A stretch of DNA of 64,000 nt from Fluviispira vulneris. GTDB lineage: Bacteria; Bdellovibrionota_B; Oligoflexia; Silvanigrellales; Silvanigrellaceae. A model generated the notes under the pieces. The model saw only the letters and a list, made by a program, of their open reading frames with translations. It was not told the DNA's origin and made no database searches. Position 1 is the first letter of the stretch; each line of letters starts with the position of its first letter. The position numbers and the translations under genes were made by a program. Where the stretch lies: NCBI RefSeq assembly GCF_014281055.1, contig NZ_JACRSE010000002.1, forward strand, positions 558,001 through 622,000, given 5' to 3'. Shown here piece by piece: positions 35,448-44,257 of the stretch.

Positions 35448-36893
35448 ATGAAATCCGTTTTTTCAAGAGAAATAAAAGAAGAATATATATTGATTCATTT
35501 AGATGATGATCCTCTTGAGTTAAAAAACTTTGCTCGAAAAATACAAGCGAATAAGAAAAATATTTCTTTTAAAATTATTTCAGTTGTTAATTTATTTGAT
35601 TTTAAGAGAATTATTCGATCCTTTAAAAAAATTGATTTTGCTGTTCTAGATATATTTTTATCTGAAAAAGATCATAAAAATGGAATTTCAATCGTATCGG
35701 AACTAAGAGACCTGCATCCTGAAATTATTGTGCTTATGAGTTCAAATCTAGATGATCCTGACTCAATTTTACAGAGTTTAAATGCAGGAGCCGATGAATT
35801 TCTTTCCAAAAAACTCAAAACCGAAAATATAGTCGATAAGATTCTTACTATTAGAAAATCTGCTTATTTAAAAAGAGGGATTGAGCATAAAAATATTCCC
35901 TCTGACAGAAAGTATGACACAATTGATTTTGCTGGGGAATCTTTAAAAAAAGTTTACTTACGTATACCTCAAATTATCAACTCAGCTATCACCGCTGTTT
36001 ATGTTGAAGGTGAATCTGGAACAGGCAAAGAAATTATTGCAGATTTATTTTCTTCCTTCATTCTGAATGGACCTTTTATTAAAATCAATTGCGGAAGTAT
36101 TGCGCCAAGTTTACTTGAAAGTGTGTTGTTTGGTTATGTAAAAGGCGCATTTACCGGAGCAATTTCACATAAATCAGGGTTGCTAGAAGATGCAAATGGC
36201 GGTTGGTTGTTTTTAGATGAAGTTTCTAGTCTTTCCGCAAACGCACAGGTGGCACTCCTTAGAGTTCTTGAGAATCAAGAAGTCACACGTATCGGGGAAT
36301 CCACCCCTAGAAAAATAAATGTCCGTTTTCTCGCCGCATCCAATATTCCACTCAGTTCTCAAGTTGAAAAGGGAGAATTTCGCAATGACCTCTGGCAAAG
36401 ACTGTGTGAAACAGAGATTTTATTAAAACCATTGCGGGAAAGAAAAAAGGAAATTCCCGATCTTATCCTATTTTTCTGTCAAACTATGCAAGGCGGTCCT
36501 TATCGAATTGAAAAAACAGCTATGAATGTTCTGTGCCAATTGCCTTGGGATGAAGGCAATGTACGTGAATTGCGCAATTGTCTGCGCGCCATGACCGAAC
36601 ATCAAAGCGATAAAGTCTTATCCCCCATGGGTATTCCAGAAAGAATCTTAGCAAAATCAAAAAAACATGATGAACAAAACGAAATCATATCTGATTGTAA
36701 AAATAATATTCTTATCAGAACCACTGACGAAAATGGGAAAGCTCTCACATTTAAGCAAATGTGTGATGAACTTTTAGATAAGTATTTACAAAAATTTTAT
36801 CCAAGCAAAATAAATTTAAGTGATGCAGCAAAAAAACTCAAAATAGCGCGCAGCACATTGCAAATTAAGTGTAAAAAATTAAAGAAATATTAA
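35448..36893 (+). CDS. Sigma-54-dependent response regulator (REC-AAA-HTH)
   Basis: A 481-residue NtrC-type activator. The receiver (residues about 12-130) has LDDDPLELK and VLDIFLSEKDHKNG with the phospho-aspartate. The AAA+ core has GESGTGKE (Walker A, about 188), the sigma-54-contacting KGAFTGA (about 233), and GGWLFLDEV (Walker B). A Fis-type helix-turn-helix (INLSDAAKKLKIARSTLQIK) ends the protein. No histidine kinase lies adjacent. Its ATG follows a terminator hairpin by ten bases and has only a weak ribosome site. Targets unknown; the feo genes just upstream use Fur. Confidence 0.92.
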   Translation: MKSVFSREIKEEYILIHLDDDPLELKNFARKIQANKKNISFKIISVVNLFDFKRIIRSFKKIDFAVLDIFLSEKDHKNGISIVSELRDLHPEIIVLMSSNLDDPDSILQSLNAGADEFLSKKLKTENIVDKILTIRKSAYLKRGIEHKNIPSDRKYDTIDFAGESLKKVYLRIPQIINSAITAVYVEGESGTGKEIIADLFSSFILNGPFIKINCGSIAPSLLESVLFGYVKGAFTGAISHKSGLLEDANGGWLFLDEVSSLSANAQVALLRVLENQEVTRIGESTPRKINVRFLAASNIPLSSQVEKGEFRNDLWQRLCETEILLKPLRERKKEIPDLILFFCQTMQGGPYRIEKTAMNVLCQLPWDEGNVRELRNCLRAMTEHQSDKVLSPMGIPERILAKSKKHDEQNEIISDCKNNILIRTTDENGKALTFKQMCDELLDKYLQKFYPSKINLSDAAKKLKIARSTLQIKCKKLKKY

Positions 36894-37205
36894 GTATAGA
36901 TCTTTTGTTAGATTTGTTTTAGCTTCAATAATAATTAAATAAAGTATAAGTTGATACAGCTTTAATTTCTGCAAGGTATGTGAAAAGTTAGAAGCTTCTT
37001 AGGGCAGCGTTGTTAGAAATAAACACTCATCATTGGTAATTTTAAATTGTTAATAATATTCGTTATATTTCTTAAATTTAATGTCAAAACAAAATAAAAT
37101 TTCGCTTTACTTATATGATAAAAATAAATTTTGATAATATAATATATATTTTCATTGAGTTATATTTTATTAATATTAATGATTCATTAAATATAATTTA
37201 TATTC

Positions 37206-37236
37206 TTGACTTCGGTATAAAAAAATGGATTATATT
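37206..37236 (+). promoter_or_regulatory. Candidate promoter of secreted unknown protein
   Basis: TTGACT (37206-37211) precedes TATATT (37231-37236) by 19 bases, or a shifted TTATAT by 18. The following inverted repeat begins at the -10 edge, so a repressor bound there could cover the start site. Confidence 0.35.
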
Positions 37237-37272
37237 TTAAAACACAATTAAATAAACATTGTGTTTTAAAAT
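37234..37272. promoter_or_regulatory. 14-bp inverted repeat in the leader of the secreted unknown gene
   Basis: ATTTTAAAACACAA and its exact complement flank an 11-base spacer. It ends eight bases before AAGGAGG, the ribosome site for the gene at 37292. It may be an operator overlapping the promoter or an RNA hairpin that controls translation. Confidence 0.6.
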
Positions 37273-37291
37273 TATTTATTAAGGAGGATAT

Positions 37292-38059
37292 ATGTTATTA
37301 AAGAAAGTTTTAGCCACGCATTTTCTTGTTTTTTCATTGAGTGCATATGCAACTAACGAAGATAAAGTGAATGAATCATTGATGCTAGGACCGAATGATA
37401 ATACTCAGCATTTGACTGATAATTTTCCATTAGCGACGAATTCTCAAGAAGGTTTTATTGAATCAGATAAAGAGCACTTTAAATATAATGAAAATCCAGA
37501 ATATATTATCGTAGCAAATCCATATTTTAGTTCCTATGAATATAAACCTGGTTCCATCGAAATTGAGTTAGTGGTACCAACATATTATGAAACTTCCTTC
37601 GAAAAAAATATTTTTTCAATACCAAAATATATAGTATTTCATCTGAATGAAGCATTAACGAATGAGTTTCAAAGATTAGGAATAAGTTTTAATGACTTTA
37701 CTTCATTGGAATTAAATTCACCAAATCCTGAAGTACCTAAAAATTATTCTGGTATATCTATTAAAAGCACTGAAAGTACTCTTGAAATGAGAATCGAAAA
37801 TGTTGAAAGTGCAGAAATGATAGCTGGACACTTACTTAGACAAGGAAAAGTCTTAGATAGAAAGAAGAATTTAAAGGACAAATTAGCAAGCAAATTACCA
37901 AAGAAAAAATTTGACGATAGTTTATATGCTAAGTTTATAAATGAGAATAAATTTGTTTTGAATATTAAACTAATATCAAGTCTTGCAAAATATCGTAAAT
38001 GTAAGAATGGTGAAGAACCTAAATATTTATCTATCCGATTACCTGAGACAAATTCATAG
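37292..38059 (+). CDS. Secreted protein of unknown function
   Basis: A 255-residue protein, unrecognised. A short signal peptide (KKVLATHFLVFSLSAYA) is followed by an acidic, Asn-rich region and then alternating strands (SIEIELVVPTYYETSFEK) and a Lys-rich C-terminal part (GKVLDRKKNLKDKLASKLPK). AAGGAGG lies four bases upstream of ATG, so it is probably well translated. It opens the accessory AT-rich stretch. No neighbour gives a function. Confidence 0.55.
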   Translation: MLLKKVLATHFLVFSLSAYATNEDKVNESLMLGPNDNTQHLTDNFPLATNSQEGFIESDKEHFKYNENPEYIIVANPYFSSYEYKPGSIEIELVVPTYYETSFEKNIFSIPKYIVFHLNEALTNEFQRLGISFNDFTSLELNSPNPEVPKNYSGISIKSTESTLEMRIENVESAEMIAGHLLRQGKVLDRKKNLKDKLASKLPKKKFDDSLYAKFINENKFVLNIKLISSLAKYRKCKNGEEPKYLSIRLPETNS

Positions 38060-38070
38060 TCCATTGTTTT

Positions 38071-38109
38071 CCCCATTTCTTGGTGAAAAAGTGTCAATTT
38101 GAAATGGGG
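38071..38109 (+). terminator. Hairpin after the secreted unknown gene
   Basis: CCCCATTTC and GAAATGGGG form a 9-bp stem with a 21-base loop, 12 bases after the stop codon. No T run follows, so it is only a possible terminator. Confidence 0.4.
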
Positions 38110-38339
38110 GTTATGATCAGATTTAATATTTTTAAAATCAAATACTTCAAAAATCACCTACAAAATAATGATTCATTATAATTTTAATTAACTTCCAAAA
38201 TCTGTCACAATAATAAGTAGTAATTTTAAATTTCCAAGCTGCACTCCCTATTTACTTAGTGATTTTTTACTAATAGTGATATAACATTATTTGTTTTTGG
38301 TAGTCAATTTTATTTCACATATTATAAGGAATATAAATC

Positions 38340-39057
38340 ATGAAACTAATCAAAGGGATGTTTGGATGGCATTCTAATAAACAGATTTTTCAGACAGATG
38401 TCTGTAAATTAAGTGGGAAAAAATTTTCTGATTTCCCGCTTAATTTTACAAATCATCCAATGAAATTTCCACCATTTATTAATTTAGATTGTCCTTTTTT
38501 CTTTCAAGAGCAAATAAATGCATGTGGAGATACAAGTGTTAAAATGTTAGTTTCATTTCAAATCTAATCCTGAGTTTTCTATACAACTAAAGTACATCAA
38601 CGACTTTATTTCTAAAAAGAGAGGTCATTTTACAGGTACATCTGATAATGATCTGAAAAAGATAGGATTGAAAACATTAAGTTTACCAAATATGATAATA
38701 AATAATTTGAAATATTTCAGTTCTTGGATTGCATATGCATTATATCACTTAGGGCCACTTATTGTAACAATTAAAGGTCGCCTTGTTCTCCATGCAGTTG
38801 TTATTAAAGGTATAGAAAATGAGACATTATTAATTCATGATCCATGGCATGGTTCGGATCAATATGTTAAATTTAGCAATTTCTTTAAAATTTTTGATAA
38901 AAATAATGAAATATTTATGTATCTACCTAATAGAAGTTTAAATAAAATTTACCCAACGCGTGAAACTGAATTGGTTATTAATTTAACATATTGTGATTGT
39001 ATAAAGCCAATTCCTTTATTAAAATCTAGTGATATCATAAAACCTATATCAGTTTAG
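38340..39057 (+). pseudogene. Papain/C39-like cysteine peptidase, interrupted by a frameshift
   Basis: The first frame (38340-38567) encodes CPFFFQEQINACGDTSVKML, a C39/papain-like catalytic-cysteine motif (Cys at residue 62), then stops after SFQI. Shifting by one base near 38556-38560 gives an open frame (KSNPEFSIQLKYINDF...) that runs without a break to 39057 and contains the partner motifs: LHAVVIKGI with the catalytic His, and LLIHDPWHGSD with the third residue. Together they form one peptidase of about 238 residues. So the gene is broken by one indel, or uses frameshifting, or contains a sequence error. Members of this fold process or cleave peptides and are often effectors. AAGGA precedes the ATG. 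Confidence 0.7.
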
Positions 39058-40012
39058 CTGTCAACTTGTCTTTTTCGCTTTTGCAATTTGAGTTAACAGT
39101 TTTGAGACTATTTATTATCAATAAAATAAAGATAATCATTAGCAGAAAAAAACATACAGCACTGCTCACGCTCCATATGCGAGGGAGAAGTGACTTTTCG
39201 CTAGAAAATATTTCCAATGCCTTGCTTCCCAAGAAAATACCTATGCCAGTTCCCAGTGCCTCAAACAAAGTTGCAGTGCTAAACACAATTCCACTTTGGT
39301 TTTTTGCTCCAAGAGAGGCTAAATAAGAATCAGCAATGGGTGAAGAAATAACCTCGGAAATTGTTATCAAAATACATAAAATAAAAACACTCAGTATTGG
39401 GTTTATGAAACTTGCTGTCAGGCCAAGTAACACATACGAAAATGCAAAAATTGAAACGCCAATAATAAAAAGCCATGATTTATTAAAATTCTCGATTGCC
39501 CTATATTTATTGTAGCATAAATACATGACAGGGATAACGATAAGAGCTTGAATCGAAAAAAAGCCAGAGGCAAGCTTTATGTTATTGAAATAATGCAGAC
39601 TAAAATATGAAAAGCAAAATATAAACATTTGCAGCAGAGCGAACTGAATGACATAGCCTAGCATAAACAACAGAGTCTCTGTTTTAATTCTAATAAAGAC
39701 AAGAAAATGCGCTGCAAGAGAAGCATCTTTGGGAATAAAGATAAGGGCAGAAACTGCGAGCATACTTACAAGATTTGCATAAATTATGAAATATTTTCCA
39801 CCGTATTTGTCGACCAATGCTCCTAAAGGAAATAAAATGAATCTAGAAATAACAATAAATATCCCGATAGATATACCTACAGTTTGAAGTCCCACTTTAA
39901 AGTATGAAGTCATGATAATGGCGAGAAAAGGAAACAGCGAATAGTACGCTGCCTGACTGAAAAAGCGGGATGAAAGTAAAAGAGAGTCAGAATATTTCTC
40001 ATTTGTTACCAT
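39044..40012 (-). CDS. Shortened MFS transporter
   Basis: A 322-residue membrane protein of MFS type with about nine helices rather than twelve. It begins with a clear first helix (SLLLSSRFFSQAAYYSLFPF) and has the loop 2-3 motif GALVDKYGGK. After helix 3 and AAHFLVFIRI, the sequence jumps to KTETLLFMLGYVIQFALLQ, which looks like helix 7, so helices 4-6 (about 80-90 residues) seem to be missing without loss of frame. It may be non-functional. It overlaps the end of the broken peptidase by 14 bases and follows the GNAT gene by 18 bases in one transcript. Confidence 0.65.
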   Translation of the reverse strand: MVTNEKYSDSLLLSSRFFSQAAYYSLFPFLAIIMTSYFKVGLQTVGISIGIFIVISRFILFPLGALVDKYGGKYFIIYANLVSMLAVSALIFIPKDASLAAHFLVFIRIKTETLLFMLGYVIQFALLQMFIFCFSYFSLHYFNNIKLASGFFSIQALIVIPVMYLCYNKYRAIENFNKSWLFIIGVSIFAFSYVLLGLTASFINPILSVFILCILITISEVISSPIADSYLASLGAKNQSGIVFSTATLFEALGTGIGIFLGSKALEIFSSEKSLLPRIWSVSSAVCFFLLMIIFILLIINSLKTVNSNCKSEKDKLTAKLI

Positions 40013-40030
40013 AATATTCTCCGCAAAGAG

Positions 40031-40567
40031 TCAATGATCGAGATCGTTATTATGAATGCCTAATTTCATATTCTCCCAATTTTCCCATGAAATACTTCTT
40101 CCAGGATAAGCGACTCTTTTAAATGACCATTCATTTTTAATGAATTTAAGTATTTTTTTATAAACTTCAGCATCGATAGCGATATTATTTTTTGTAACCG
40201 TCCAAAATAAAACTTGCGCATCAAAATATAATTTTCTGAGGTCTAAATCACTCTTAACTTTAATTGGTTTTATATAAATACAGCCTAGATATTCCCTAGT
40301 GTCTTTTGAAAGAATGCTAAAAGTAAAAGCTTTTTTTTCATTAAAATCATTTTGATGTCGCAAGATGCTTAAAAGATTATCAGCATATGTTAAAGACGAT
40401 GAAGCCCAATTCTCATTACCGCCAAAAACTTCTTGGATCTCTATGAGGCTACTCATTACTGTTTCATAATCTATTTTTGCATATTTTTCACTTAATTTTG
40501 AGAAAATAAATTTATCTATAATGTACTCTTCATGTACAATTTGTTTAGCAGAAATAAAATTTGTCAT
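40031..40567 (-). CDS. GNAT-like acetyltransferase
   Basis: A 178-residue protein whose centre (AFTFSILSKDTREYLGCIYI) resembles the beta-4 core of GNAT enzymes, and whose end (FIKNEWSFKRVAYPGRSISW) matches a small family of GNAT-like proteins with a PGR motif. The pyrophosphate-binding loop Q/RxxGxG/A is not obvious, so catalytic activity is uncertain. It is the first gene of a two-gene unit with the shortened MFS carrier. Substrate is unknown; acylation or resistance to a small molecule is conceivable. Confidence 0.6.
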   Translation of the reverse strand: MTNFISAKQIVHEEYIIDKFIFSKLSEKYAKIDYETVMSSLIEIQEVFGGNENWASSSLTYADNLLSILRHQNDFNEKKAFTFSILSKDTREYLGCIYIKPIKVKSDLDLRKLYFDAQVLFWTVTKNNIAIDAEVYKKILKFIKNEWSFKRVAYPGRSISWENWENMKLGIHNNDLDH

Positions 40568-40984
40568 TATACTTTCCTTTAATTTTCATGAATTTCTTGA
40601 AAACATTTAAAATAAAATTTAGACAATAAATATTATTTTAAATGTATCTTATTTTCTTATAAATATAAGAACCATATTGAGGGAAAAAATATTAATTTTT
40701 AATTAAAATTTAACATATATCTGTTCTTAATTTATTTTATTTAAAAATAGCCAATTTTAATAAAAGTTATTATAAAAAATTTGTCAAGGCAGCAAATTAA
40801 ATATTATAAATATGAGTAAAATTATTGCATTATAGGAGATGAATGATCTTAAAATTTTTTGAATGATAGTATGGGAGAGATTTAAAAAATTAAGTAAAAT
40901 TTTAGTTTTAGTATAATTGACAAATTTATTAAAACAATTTAAAAAAATAGATTACAAAAATTAATGAATATTGGAGAAAGACCA
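40568..40984. other. AT-rich divergent intergenic region
   Basis: About 417 bases without a supportable gene between the GNAT gene and the ABC exporter, nearly all A/T. A candidate exporter promoter is at 40917. Nothing else can be named. Confidence 0.5.
40917..40945 (+). promoter_or_regulatory. Candidate promoter of the ABC exporter
   Basis: A consensus TTGACA at 40917-40922 is followed after 17 bases by TAAAAA. The start codon is 40 bases downstream. In such A/T-rich DNA chance matches are common. Confidence 0.35.
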
Positions 40985-42757
40985 ATGCATCCTTTTAAAC
41001 GACTTTTTCATTACTCTAAGAACTATCAAAAAGACATTGGTTTAGGAGTCTTATATTCTTCTATCAACAAAATCTTTGACATTATGCCCGAAATATTGAT
41101 TGGTATTGCGATAGACACCGTTGTGAATAAAGAGCGTTCACTTCTGGCAAAATTAGGTTATCAAGTAGCAAAAGAGCAAATAATTATTTTAGGAGTCATC
41201 ACCGCTCTTATCTTTGTTTTTGAATCCTTATTTGAATATTTATACTCCGTTAAATGGAGAAATTTAGCGCAAAATCTCCAGCACGATCTACGACTCGATG
41301 TATATTCACATATTCAGAATTTAGACATGGCATATTTTGAAAATAAAAATACAGGAAATTTACTATCTATTTTAAATGACGATATCAACCAAATAGAACG
41401 CTTTTTGAATAATGGAATTAACTCTATTATCCAGGTCTTTTTGTCATCTATACTCATAGGCATTGTCTTTTTTATTTTAAATCCATCCATTGCAGTCTTG
41501 TCGCTCCTCCCTATTCCTTTTATTTTATTTGGGGCGTTTTATTTTCAAAACAAAATTGGCCCCAAATATTATCAAGTCAGGGAGAATGCAGGTATTTTAA
41601 ATTCCAATCTCAATAATAATATTTTAGGAATTTCAACTATTAAAAGTTTCACCACAGAAAATTATGAGTATGAAAAGATAGAACAATTGAGTTCTCAATA
41701 CAAAAATGCCAACTACAATGCGATAAAATTCAGCTCTGCCATCACCCCTGTTATTCGTATGGCAGTTATGTTTGGCTTTATAATTATTCTCGTTTATGGT
41801 GGGTATTTAACACTAGACAATCAGTTAAATGTTGCATATTATAGTATATTAATTTTTCTCTCACAAAGACTGTTGTGGCCTTTGACGGATCTTTCTGAAA
41901 TAACCGATAACTACCAACGGTCGCTCGCTTCAATCAATCGTGTGATGGATTTATTAAAAATACCAACCAAAAGAATTGATGCTGGGCAAAAATTGACACA
42001 TGCAAATATCAAAGGGCAAATAGAATGTAAAGATCTTACTTTTGCCTATACAAATAGGCCTATTTTAAACAAAATCTCCATTAAAATAAACTCTGGTGAA
42101 ACAGTTGCATTTGTTGGCACAACCGGTTCAGGAAAAAGCACTTTACTAAAACTTTTACTGCGTTTTTATGAAAAAAATTCTGGGCAAATCCTTTTAGATG
42201 GCAAAGATATTTCTACATTAAATTTATTTGATCTCCGGCGATCGATTGGTTATGTGAGTCAGGATATTTTTTTAGTGAATGGAACAATTGCAGATAATAT
42301 TGCTTATGGTTCTTTTCATGCATCACGTGAAGAAATAATTCATGCAGCAAAACTAGCTGAGGCTCATATCTTTATCTCTGCCTTTGAAGAAGGTTATGAT
42401 AAAATGGTCGGAGAACGAGGACAAAAACTTTCAGGTGGACAAAAGCAAAGGATTGCAATTGCGCGCGCTATTTTAAAAAATCCACCCATACTTATTTTGG
42501 ATGAAGCGACATCTGCTGTTGATAACGAAACAGAATTAGCTATTCAGAAATCCTTAGAAAAATTGGTGATTGGGCGTACAACAATCATCGTTGCACATAG
42601 ATTATCAACGGTTCGTCATGCAGACAAAATTTTTGTTTTCAACAATGGAGAAATCGTCGAAAACGGTAAACATGAATCACTCGTTGAGAAAAATGGAATT
42701 TATGCCAGTCTGTGGAATATTCAGATGGGTGAGAAAAATTTGAATATGAACTTTTAA
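40985..42757 (+). CDS. ABC exporter, fused membrane and ATPase domains
   Basis: A 590-residue half-exporter of the MsbA/lipid A or multidrug class. Six helices occupy residues 1-310, with HIQNLDMAYFENKNTGNL the coupling helix region. The ATPase holds FVGTTGSGKSTLLKLLLRFY (Walker A), SIGYVSQDIFLVNGTIADNI (Q loop), LSGGQKQRIAIARAILKNP (signature), LILDEATSAVD (Walker B) and VAHRLSTV (H loop), all intact. GGAG ahead of 40985 makes this the likelier start over an ATG 21 bases upstream. The neighbouring secreted unknowns and broken peptidase may be cargo or partners, but nothing proves it. Confidence 0.9.
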   Translation: MHPFKRLFHYSKNYQKDIGLGVLYSSINKIFDIMPEILIGIAIDTVVNKERSLLAKLGYQVAKEQIIILGVITALIFVFESLFEYLYSVKWRNLAQNLQHDLRLDVYSHIQNLDMAYFENKNTGNLLSILNDDINQIERFLNNGINSIIQVFLSSILIGIVFFILNPSIAVLSLLPIPFILFGAFYFQNKIGPKYYQVRENAGILNSNLNNNILGISTIKSFTTENYEYEKIEQLSSQYKNANYNAIKFSSAITPVIRMAVMFGFIIILVYGGYLTLDNQLNVAYYSILIFLSQRLLWPLTDLSEITDNYQRSLASINRVMDLLKIPTKRIDAGQKLTHANIKGQIECKDLTFAYTNRPILNKISIKINSGETVAFVGTTGSGKSTLLKLLLRFYEKNSGQILLDGKDISTLNLFDLRRSIGYVSQDIFLVNGTIADNIAYGSFHASREEIIHAAKLAEAHIFISAFEEGYDKMVGERGQKLSGGQKQRIAIARAILKNPPILILDEATSAVDNETELAIQKSLEKLVIGRTTIIVAHRLSTVRHADKIFVFNNGEIVENGKHESLVEKNGIYASLWNIQMGEKNLNMNF

Positions 42758-42916
42758 AATTCTTTTGTGAAAATGATCGTAATTCAGTTGCAATACAAAA
42801 TTTTGTTAGAGTCAGTTTATTTTTAGATAAAAAACTTAATAATATTATTTTATAATTATATATGAATTGGTAAGCTAGAAAATTTTACAATTTTATTAAA
42901 TTTTTATAATTTACCA

Positions 42917-42938
42917 AATCCGATTTTTTTGTCGGATT
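42917..42938 (+). promoter_or_regulatory. Hairpin before small secreted protein gene
   Basis: AATCCGA and TCGGATT pair around an eight-base T-rich loop, six bases ahead of the AAAGG ribosome site of the gene at 42956. It may be a leader structure or a weak stop for the exporter transcript. Confidence 0.4.
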
Positions 42939-42955
42939 AATATGAAAGGTTTATT

Positions 42956-43414
42956 ATGATAAAATTAATAAAAATTGCGATAGCTATAACTCCAATTTTT
43001 TTTGCTGCAAATTCTTTTTCGCAAGAAATTAGTGAAAATGAAAGAAATCGAATAGAGCAAGAATGCCATGCAGTTAATCAAAGAAATATGGAAATTCTTA
43101 GAGCTTATGGTAATAGAACGGTGAGTGCAGAAACCCTTCTGCAAAAATGTATAAATAGTCGGATAGAAATATCAATTTTTAATAGTTACAATACTATAGA
43201 AAATACACAAGAACTTTACAGCTACACAGTGTCTGCGCTCGAAAATAAATTAGCTGAGCTGCAAAACATAAACACTCCGGAGTCAAACCTAGAATATAAA
43301 TGTTTGGAAAAACAAAAGTTTGCAATTGAGTTTGCAACTCTTGCGAATGAAAGTTTTTTAAAACGAGCTCTCATTACAGCAAACAATTTATTAAGATTTA
43401 ATTGTGTTAATTAG
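42956..43414 (+). CDS. Small secreted protein, unknown
   Basis: A 152-residue protein with a signal peptide (KIAIAITPIFFAANSFS) and a helical mature part. Four cysteines in the mature part (RIEQECHAV, LLQKCINSR, LEYKCLEKQ, LRFNCVN) could form two disulfides in the periplasm, where the DsbD system acts. No family is recognised. It stands alone, 198 bases after the ABC exporter. Confidence 0.55.
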   Translation: MIKLIKIAIAITPIFFAANSFSQEISENERNRIEQECHAVNQRNMEILRAYGNRTVSAETLLQKCINSRIEISIFNSYNTIENTQELYSYTVSALENKLAELQNINTPESNLEYKCLEKQKFAIEFATLANESFLKRALITANNLLRFNCVN

Positions 43415-43482
43415 CTTTAAATAAAATTCTTCAACGTTCTAAATCAAATCACAATTTTGAAGTGCTTTGCAAGAGTCGTTCT

Positions 43483-44139
43483 TTATATATCAGTATTTTT
43501 TTCGGGAAGAGGATCATCTTTTTCAATCCAGCGTGAGGATTGTCTTAGTTTTTTGTTCATTATATTATAAACATCTTGCATATATTCACGATTGTCCGCA
43601 CGGCGTTCGATCAAGGAAAGATGCATTTTTAATGTTTCCATAGAATTATATGCAGTTTCAATTACGACATCCGCTTGTTCGTAGGACTCTTTTCTTTCTT
43701 CCCAAAGGTTATTTACTTTTTCTTGAACTTGTTCAAGAGTTTTACAATGTGCAAAGAACGGACGGTTATCTTTCGCAGCGAAAATGCGTTGACTGATGAT
43801 ATCGAGTGGAGTTTTTAACGTAACAATAAGTCCCAAACGGCGAGCGTAATTTAAATTCTCAGGTTTTTGCAGAGTTCCCCCACCCATGGCAATTACGAAA
43901 TTATGTCTGCGTTCGAGTTTGTGCAATATTTTTTCTTCGAGTCGCCTAAAACCTTCTTCGCCTTCAAGTTCAAATAATTGGGGGATAGATTTCCTTGTCG
44001 TAGACTCAATAAAAGAATCGAAATCTAAAAATAAACGATCGCTCATATGTGCATATATTTTTCCAAATGACGTTTTACCTGCACCAGGCATGCCTGTGAG
44101 AATGATATTTTTAAACTTCTTTGCCCAATACTTTGTCAT
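43483..44139 (-). CDS. aroK: Shikimate kinase
   Basis: Phosphorylates shikimate in chorismate synthesis. LTGMPGAGKTSFGKIYA is the P loop, FLDFDSFIESTTRKSIPQLF the shikimate site with the DxD aspartate, EGEEGFRRLEEKIL the conserved RxxE-type helix, AMGGGTLQKPEN the GGG loop, and KDNRPFFAH the lid. With the start at 44139 (AAAGGA six bases upstream) the protein has 218 residues, longer than usual (about 175) by a charged C-terminal helix. A longer frame reaching 44349 would overlap the divergent carbonic anhydrase and adds an unrelated tail. Confidence 0.9.
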   Translation of the reverse strand: MTKYWAKKFKNIILTGMPGAGKTSFGKIYAHMSDRLFLDFDSFIESTTRKSIPQLFELEGEEGFRRLEEKILHKLERRHNFVIAMGGGTLQKPENLNYARRLGLIVTLKTPLDIISQRIFAAKDNRPFFAHCKTLEQVQEKVNNLWEERKESYEQADVVIETAYNSMETLKMHLSLIERRADNREYMQDVYNIMNKKLRQSSRWIEKDDPLPEKNTDI

Positions 44140-44257
44140 TTTTGTCCTTTCGAAGCAACTGTCTAGCATGTGAGCGTGTTTGCATCCTAGATTGATCATT
44201 TGTAAACTATAATTAATGTTAACTGAAGACAAATCTTTTAGCGAGGAGGAAATCTCT

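Larger units (their letters stand above)
36894..37291. other. AT-rich gene-free region
   Basis: No gene is supported in these 398 bases, which are distinctly more A/T-rich than the flanking sigma-54 gene. The last 90 bases hold a possible promoter (TTGACT at 37206) and a strong inverted repeat before the next gene; the rest shows nothing I can name. Confidence 0.5.

Noticed and set aside
37744-38157. 137-codon open frame antisense to the secreted unknown protein
   Set aside because: Lies over a gene with a strong ribosome site and signal peptide on the other strand; the antisense frame has neither.
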